Below are positions 56,376 to 60,611 of a DNA stretch of 60,611 bases, one piece after another. Location of the stretch: NCBI RefSeq assembly GCF_900166665.1, contig NZ_LT800494.1:3245558-3306168 (forward strand). Reading direction: 5' to 3'. The position numbers and the translations under genes were made by a program. Source of the stretch: Cytobacillus gottheilii. GTDB lineage: Bacteria > Bacillota > Bacilli > Bacillales > Cytobacillaceae. Under the pieces are notes generated by a model. It was not told the DNA's origin. It searched no databases and was given only the letters and a program-made list of their open reading frames with translations. Numbering within the stretch: position 1 is the stretch's first letter; each line of letters begins with the position of its first letter.

Positions 56376-56990
56376 TTATTTCTGCTGCTGGTTATCTATT
56401 CTCGTATTTAACTTTAGCTCAATTCTTTTTCCAACATACCACAAGATAAATATAACGACAGCAACAATGGCTGTGCGAATAGGCTGTGTTATAAGAGCAC
56501 GAATATCGTAGCCAACAAAGCTCATTGTAAAAATCATAACAATTTTCCCAGCACCGACTGCCAGCATATATTGATAAATGCTAATTTTGGACAGCCCTGC
56601 AACAATATTGACAATAGCAGATGGCGTAAAAGGAAAACATAATAGAATAAATAACGGTCCAAATCCATGGCGTTCTACCCAGCTTACAAGCTTTTGGACT
56701 TTAGCGTGTCTATTAATAAATCCCAGCACTCTTTTTTGCCCATATTTGCGTATAATTAGGAACACCAGCAGTGCACCAGCCGTCGCTCCGACCCATGAAA
56801 AAAGAAATCCAAACCATAAGCCAAACGCATTAGCATTTGCCATAACAAATAAGAAAAGCGGAAGAAACGGAAGAAAAGCTTCCAGCAATGGCAAAAGAAT
56901 ACCTGGGAGCGGACCAAGTGACCGATACTCTTCGATTAAATCCATAACATTTTCCATTGTAAACCAATCTCTAAATAATTCTAGTTCCAA
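56376..56990 (-). CDS. yhjE: TVP38/TMEM64 (DedA/VTT) family membrane protein
   Basis: A 204-residue protein with five or so transmembrane helices and the VTT/SNARE-associated core: LPLLEAFLPFLPLFLFVM near 35-52, FSWVGATAGALLVFLI near 82, and FGPLFILLCFPFTPSAIVN near 127-145. Homologues include B. subtilis YhjE; DedA-superfamily members act in lipid recycling or flipping. Start TTG 56990 with AAAAGGTGAT upstream. A weak CAGCAG/CTGCTG stem overlaps its stop codon. Confidence 0.88.
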   Translation of the reverse strand: MELELFRDWFTMENVMDLIEEYRSLGPLPGILLPLLEAFLPFLPLFLFVMANANAFGLWFGFLFSWVGATAGALLVFLIIRKYGQKRVLGFINRHAKVQKLVSWVERHGFGPLFILLCFPFTPSAIVNIVAGLSKISIYQYMLAVGAGKIVMIFTMSFVGYDIRALITQPIRTAIVAVVIFILWYVGKRIELKLNTRIDNQQQK

Positions 56991-57050
56991 ATGAAATCAC
57001 CTTTTCTCTCCTGAAAAACAGCATAATTCTCTCTACCTTTACCTCATTTC

Positions 57051-58010
57051 CTACCCTTCTACACCCGCTGACTCTGAATCTGATAAAAACTCACGAATCG
57101 CTGCTTTATTTTGCTCTATGTCAACTGTCAGAACTTGTGCACCATTGATGGTCGTTTCTTCAAATGCCCCATCAGCTGGCACACGCATTGTTTGGATGTC
57201 TGGACTTCCGCCGGTCAAAACATCTTTTCCCATATATAACATATTACCCGTGCCCATATTTGTATTAATATAAGGGGTCACCACTCCAACAAGCTTTGGA
57301 AGTTTTGGCAGTGTTTGAAGACTTGTAAATTGGCTGGCAATCTCCTTAAGGACCTTTTGCTGGCGTTCGACACGGTTAAAATCTCCTCTGGCGTCATGAC
57401 GGAATCGAACATAACCGAGTAAATGCTCTCCATCCAAACGCTGTAATCCTGGCTCTAGTGTGACACCAATTTTTTCACTCATTGCTTTTTCTACTTCTAT
57501 TTCTACTCCATTCGGAAAAGCTTCATCAATGACATGAACAAACCCATCAAAATCAATAATGGCATAGTATTGTAAATCAATATCGAAATTTTCTTTAATT
57601 GTTTGTCTTAATAACTCAGGTCCTCCTTGAGCTAGTGCCGTATTAATTCTGCTTTCGCCGTAACCTGGTATGTTTACATACATATCTCTCATAAAAGACA
57701 TCAGCTTGTATGTGCCCTTATCAGGATGATAGTGAGCAACCATAATCGTATCCGCTCTTGCATTTTCTTCTCCGCGCGAATCACTTCCAAGCAATAATAT
57801 ATTTGTTCCGCCGTATTGGTCTTGATCACCATTAAATTCATATTCTTCTTCCTGTACTTCTGATTGCTCTTGTGCTTCTGACATCCCCTGCTTAAATTGA
57901 TAATAGGAATAGATGAGTACCGCAGCAATAATCAACAATAGAACCGCAACAATAGACTTCCATCTTCTTTTCTTTTTCTTTTTTACCATTTGGTGTCTTT
58001 CAGATCTCAT
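57051..58010 (-). CDS. LCP family (LytR-CpsA-Psr) cell-wall glycopolymer ligase
   Basis: A 319-residue type II membrane protein: basic KKKKKRRWKS, one transmembrane helix (about 14-37), an acidic linker, then the LCP domain with NILLLGSDSRGEENARADTI near 69-88, FMRDMYVNIPGYGESRIN near 107-125, and YVRFRHDARGDFNRVERQQK near 200-220. LCP enzymes attach teichoic acids or other polymers to peptidoglycan, outside the cell. ATG 58010 has AAAGGAT about 9 bases upstream. Which polymer it handles is not visible. Confidence 0.92.
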   Translation of the reverse strand: MRSERHQMVKKKKKRRWKSIVAVLLLIIAAVLIYSYYQFKQGMSEAQEQSEVQEEEYEFNGDQDQYGGTNILLLGSDSRGEENARADTIMVAHYHPDKGTYKLMSFMRDMYVNIPGYGESRINTALAQGGPELLRQTIKENFDIDLQYYAIIDFDGFVHVIDEAFPNGVEIEVEKAMSEKIGVTLEPGLQRLDGEHLLGYVRFRHDARGDFNRVERQQKVLKEIASQFTSLQTLPKLPKLVGVVTPYINTNMGTGNMLYMGKDVLTGGSPDIQTMRVPADGAFEETTINGAQVLTVDIEQNKAAIREFLSDSESAGVEG

Positions 58011-58269
58011 GTGATAAAATCCTTTCTGAATACAAATATGATCGTTCTATAAGTAGAGAACGTAAAGTTACTCTCAATAGTAAGACTGTTTTTTTATATA
58101 AAAAGTTTCCTTCAGGGTGTGGGATTATTTGCCTTCTTCTATTTTGCCTCTATTATTATATTTTTGCAATTCACATACTTCTATTAATGATAATTGTGCT
58201 TATTAACTTTTTAGTGATATCGAAATGTCGATCCACCCTTTATAAATCCGGCACTTCTTGTCCTTTAAC

Positions 58270-58500
58270 TAGGATGGGATTAAACGAAATTAATCTTTCT
58301 AAAACACGAACTTTCAATATCTTGATTTGGGTATTTAAACAAGTCCGTTCCATTGCGCTGCGGACCCTCGCTTTCCGTGGGGAGGAAGCTGAGCCTCCTC
58401 GGAGCAAGCTCCTGCGGGGTCTCACCTTTTCCTCTATTGCCCACAGGAGTCGAGGGTCCTCCGCTCCATTTCACTCATGCTAATAAAACACATTTTATAA
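58270..58500 (-). repeat. GC-rich imperfect palindrome repeat, copy 5 (inverted), with tail
   Basis: Reverse complement of the 20111-20345 element nearly base for base: palindrome core at 58340-58480 and tail TCTTTCTAAAACACGAA near 58299. With the CCGAA hairpin on its right it forms the full composite unit (58270-58549). The part 58011-58269 upstream of the LCP gene holds only A/T-rich promoter-type sequence. Confidence 0.88.
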
Positions 58501-58509
58501 TCGTAAAAA

Positions 58510-58549
58510 AACCGAATGATTAGAAAGATGACTTCCTAATCATTCGGTT
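58510..58549 (-). terminator. CCGAA-type hairpin, copy beside palindrome 5
   Basis: AACCGAATGATTAG (58510-58523) and CTAATCATTCGGTT (58536-58549) give the identical 14-bp stem found at 20064-20104, but with a different 12-base loop. On the minus strand TTTTTT follows the stem, so it terminates the diguanylate cyclase transcript. Confidence 0.85.
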
Positions 58550-58607
58550 CTATGAGAGTGTTAAATACTTATGTCCCAGCCTCTTGATATGATCTGGTTT
58601 AATAGTT

Positions 58608-59687
58608 TTATGATGCCACACAGACTCTATTTCGGCCTACGTGTTTGGCTTGGTACAGGGCAGTGTCGGCATAATCGATTAACATTGATGGATTATCAGT
58701 TGTTTCTCTATAGCTTGCTACACCAATTGAAACGGTAATATAAATAGGTTTGCCTGTACTTAATAGGAAGGCATCTTTTTCAACACTGACTCGAATTCGT
58801 TCTGCAATTTCAACAGCTCGGGCAGAGGGGCAATCCAATAGCAAGACAGTAAATTCCTCTCCGCCATTTCTGCTTACAATATCGAAACTTCTGGTAGCCT
58901 TCTGCAATCTTGCCCCTAATTCAATCAAAACGATGTCGCCTTCTTTATGGCCGTATGTGTCGTTAATTTTCTTGAAATAATCGATATCAATATAAAGCAG
59001 GGATAGCTGCTGATCACTATCCTTAACATCCTGCACAAACCGGTTAAATTCCTCATCAAATTTACGCACATTGTTTAAACCTGTAAGGCTGTCTGTTAAT
59101 GAATCATTCTTATATTTTGCAAACAAAGCTTGGCTTTCACGGATATATCGTATCAAATAAAACGTTAAAAATGTAGAGATATAAGAAATGAGCCAATAAA
59201 AAATGAGAACTTCCTTTATAATGGCTGTGTCCTCACTTAGATAAATAAAAAAGATTGAAAAGATCATATTGTTAAATGTGTAGATGGATAAAATTCTCAA
59301 CACAGCGGATATCTTTACTCTAGAAAAAAAGATGCCAAACAAGGTCCCAGTCACACTAATGATCAAAGCATATACCGAAATGACATCAGTCGATATAATA
59401 AATCGGCATATAATGGTCATAGTCATTGAGATCAGGGCTGGAATTGCTCCTCCATAAAAAGCAAGCAAAAGTGTCGGTATAAAACGCAAATCAACAAGCA
59501 GATCACCAATGTTAATGCTGAATAACATTAATACAATACTGATCACTCCGCCAGAGAGACCGGCAATGATTTTCATTTTTACTGCTGAATGTAAATGAAG
59601 CGGCTTTTTCATGATTACTTGAGAATATAGAAAAAGCAAAGTACCGAGTAACGCTAAATTGGCTATAAATTCTTTAATTATCATCAT
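58608..59687 (-). CDS. Membrane diguanylate cyclase (5TM-GGDEF)
   Basis: A 359-residue protein with about six N-terminal transmembrane segments (residues 1-185, 5TMR_LYT-like) and a C-terminal GGDEF domain. DSLTGLNNVRKFDEEF opens the domain near 201, YIDIDYFKKINDTYGHKEGD follows near 233-252, and the active-site loop is RNGGEEF near 277. GGEEF is an active variant, so it should make c-di-GMP. No RxxD inhibitory site is evident. ATG 59687 follows AGGTGAT. With the EAL protein at 39870 it gives the window both synthesis and breakdown of c-di-GMP. Confidence 0.9.
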   Translation of the reverse strand: MMIIKEFIANLALLGTLLFLYSQVIMKKPLHLHSAVKMKIIAGLSGGVISIVLMLFSINIGDLLVDLRFIPTLLLAFYGGAIPALISMTMTIICRFIISTDVISVYALIISVTGTLFGIFFSRVKISAVLRILSIYTFNNMIFSIFFIYLSEDTAIIKEVLIFYWLISYISTFLTFYLIRYIRESQALFAKYKNDSLTDSLTGLNNVRKFDEEFNRFVQDVKDSDQQLSLLYIDIDYFKKINDTYGHKEGDIVLIELGARLQKATRSFDIVSRNGGEEFTVLLLDCPSARAVEIAERIRVSVEKDAFLLSTGKPIYITVSIGVASYRETTDNPSMLIDYADTALYQAKHVGRNRVCVAS

Positions 59688-59934
59688 AGGTATCACCTAG
59701 AGTAACATACCACATTCCTGACAGAAAAAATACGGGTAGAAGCCATCTTCAAATAATTACTAAGGAAAATTCCTTTTTACACCAAATAATGCTTTTTCAA
59801 TGTTAGACAAGTAAATAAACCTAAAAATGGCAGAATCAATTCAGGAAATCTATCATTTGGTGAATGAATCAGAAATAGAGGACATAGAGTAGTAATAAGT
59901 GATTCGAAGTTATTACGATTTAGGGGAGATTGAT

Positions 59935-60611
59935 ATGAGTGTAATCTCTAACGTACGGAATTTATTATTTACAATTCTATTATTTCTAATGATGTCTCTA
60001 TTCCTATTTGGAGATCATGAAGGCTTCTCCTTTCTTGAGAATCTTCTTCAAGGAGAGTTAAAGGCAATTTTTATCATTTTTATTGGGATCTTCATGGAGG
60101 CCATTCCATTTCTATTGATCGGCGTCATTTTTTCTTCCATTATTCACGAGTTTATTACTGAAGACTACATAAAAAGATGGATACCTAAGCAACCTGTATT
60201 GGCTGTAGTTGCTGCTATTTTGATTGCTGCTATTACGCCAGTATGTGAATGTGCCATCATTCCAGTTGTCCGCAGGCTGATTCAAAAAGGAGTTCCGATT
60301 CATGCTGGAATAGCTATTTTAACAGCAGCACCGATCCTCAACTTCGTTGTATTTGGTTCCACGTTTTATGCCTTTCAAAGCGAACCCGGCATGTATTTGG
60401 GCAGAATGGTTCTATGCATCGCTGCATCATTAACGGTGTCTCTAATCATATATGTATTTTTCCAAGGCGGCAGCATTCTGCGTAAGCTTAAAAACGATTT
60501 TTCAGCATCTGACCATCATCATCATAATCATTCAAGATTTAATCATATTATGAATCATAGTATTGATGAGTTTTTCTTAGTGTGTAAATACTTCATTATT
60601 GGCGGGCTTTT
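59935..60611 (+). CDS. UPF0718 family permease (partial, runs off the window)
   Basis: 225 complete codons from ATG 59935 (RBS GGGGAGAT) with no stop before the window ends. Several transmembrane helices; conserved IGIFMEAIPFLLIGVIFSS near 45-63, AAITPVCECAIIPV near 98-111 with two Cys, GVPIHAGIAILTAAPILN near 118-135, and a His-rich DHHHHNHSR loop near 190. This is the UPF0718/DUF318 permease family (B. subtilis YcgR type). Transport of a metal or small molecule is suspected but unproven. The partner DUF1980/YcgQ gene may follow outside the window. Confidence 0.88.
   Translation, partial: MSVISNVRNLLFTILLFLMMSLFLFGDHEGFSFLENLLQGELKAIFIIFIGIFMEAIPFLLIGVIFSSIIHEFITEDYIKRWIPKQPVLAVVAAILIAAITPVCECAIIPVVRRLIQKGVPIHAGIAILTAAPILNFVVFGSTFYAFQSEPGMYLGRMVLCIAASLTVSLIIYVFFQGGSILRKLKNDFSASDHHHHNHSRFNHIMNHSIDEFFLVCKYFIIGGL

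Noticed and set aside
59827..59892. A 21-codon ORF (MAESIQEIYHLV...) before the UPF0718 gene
   Set aside because: No Shine-Dalgarno sequence (AAACCTAAAA precedes it) and too short to support without conservation data.

Overview
The window looks like chromosome from a low-GC, spore-forming Bacillaceae species: a Bacillus-type gerP germination operon, AddAB rather than RecBCD, Bacillus-type Shine-Dalgarno sites (AGGAGG), Fnr proteins with a C-terminal cysteine cluster, and long runs of homologues of the B. subtilis yit/yis/yhj/arg genes. I see no transposase, phage, plasmid or CRISPR genes. Every gene looks intact except the last one, which is cut by the window edge. The genus cannot be fixed from sequence alone; names such as yitW are given by recalled resemblance to B. 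subtilis proteins and gene order.

Layout. (1) 81-9549, minus: a complete argCJBD-carAB-argF operon for ornithine, carbamoyl phosphate and citrulline, with paired ARG-box-like sites before argC and again between argD and carA. (2) 9.6-16.9 kb: an anaerobic, nitrosative-stress and molybdenum cofactor block (fnr, ywiC, mobB, moeA, ric/scdA, moaA and a second fnr paralogue) lying between two blocks that are close neighbours in B. subtilis. The second fnr is bracketed by tandem ~125-bp structured repeats. Fnr-like operators precede ywiC and ric. (3) 16.9-24.8 kb: DsrE-like protein, yitW, yitV, yitU, small proteins, ipi, yitT, yitS, cvfB, yitK. (4) 24.9-26.5 kb: an acetyltransferase and a short-chain dehydrogenase. 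(5) 26.8-35.3 kb: a maltodextrin module. The minus operon mdxE-mdxF-mdxG-amylase-lacI diverges from a neopullulanase gene, with LacI/CcpA-type operators in the shared 444-bp control region. (6) 35.3-45.6 kb: MATE transporter, asnO, a small hypothetical gene, a FIST-PAS-GGDEF-EAL c-di-GMP protein, yisL, yisK and a DUF418 membrane protein. (7) 46.0-48.0 kb: gerPABCDEF. (8) 48.3-55.5 kb: addBA. (9) 55.7-60.6 kb: signal peptidase I, a TVP38/DedA-like protein, an LCP cell-wall ligase, a membrane diguanylate cyclase and the start of a UPF0718 permease.

Two intergenic repeat families give the region its texture. One is a ~130-bp GC-rich imperfect palindrome, usually next to a terminator-like hairpin beginning CCGAA. 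The other is a ~125-bp unit whose stem arms change in a compensating way between copies, which argues that a folded structure is under selection. Several genes also have the stop codon inside the stem-loop of their own terminator. No wholly new enzyme system is evident. The observations most worth following are the repeat-bracketed fnr paralogue, the covarying repeat, the composite hairpin-plus-palindrome element, the FIST-GGDKF-EAL protein and the DsrE gene coupled to an Fe-S assembly factor.
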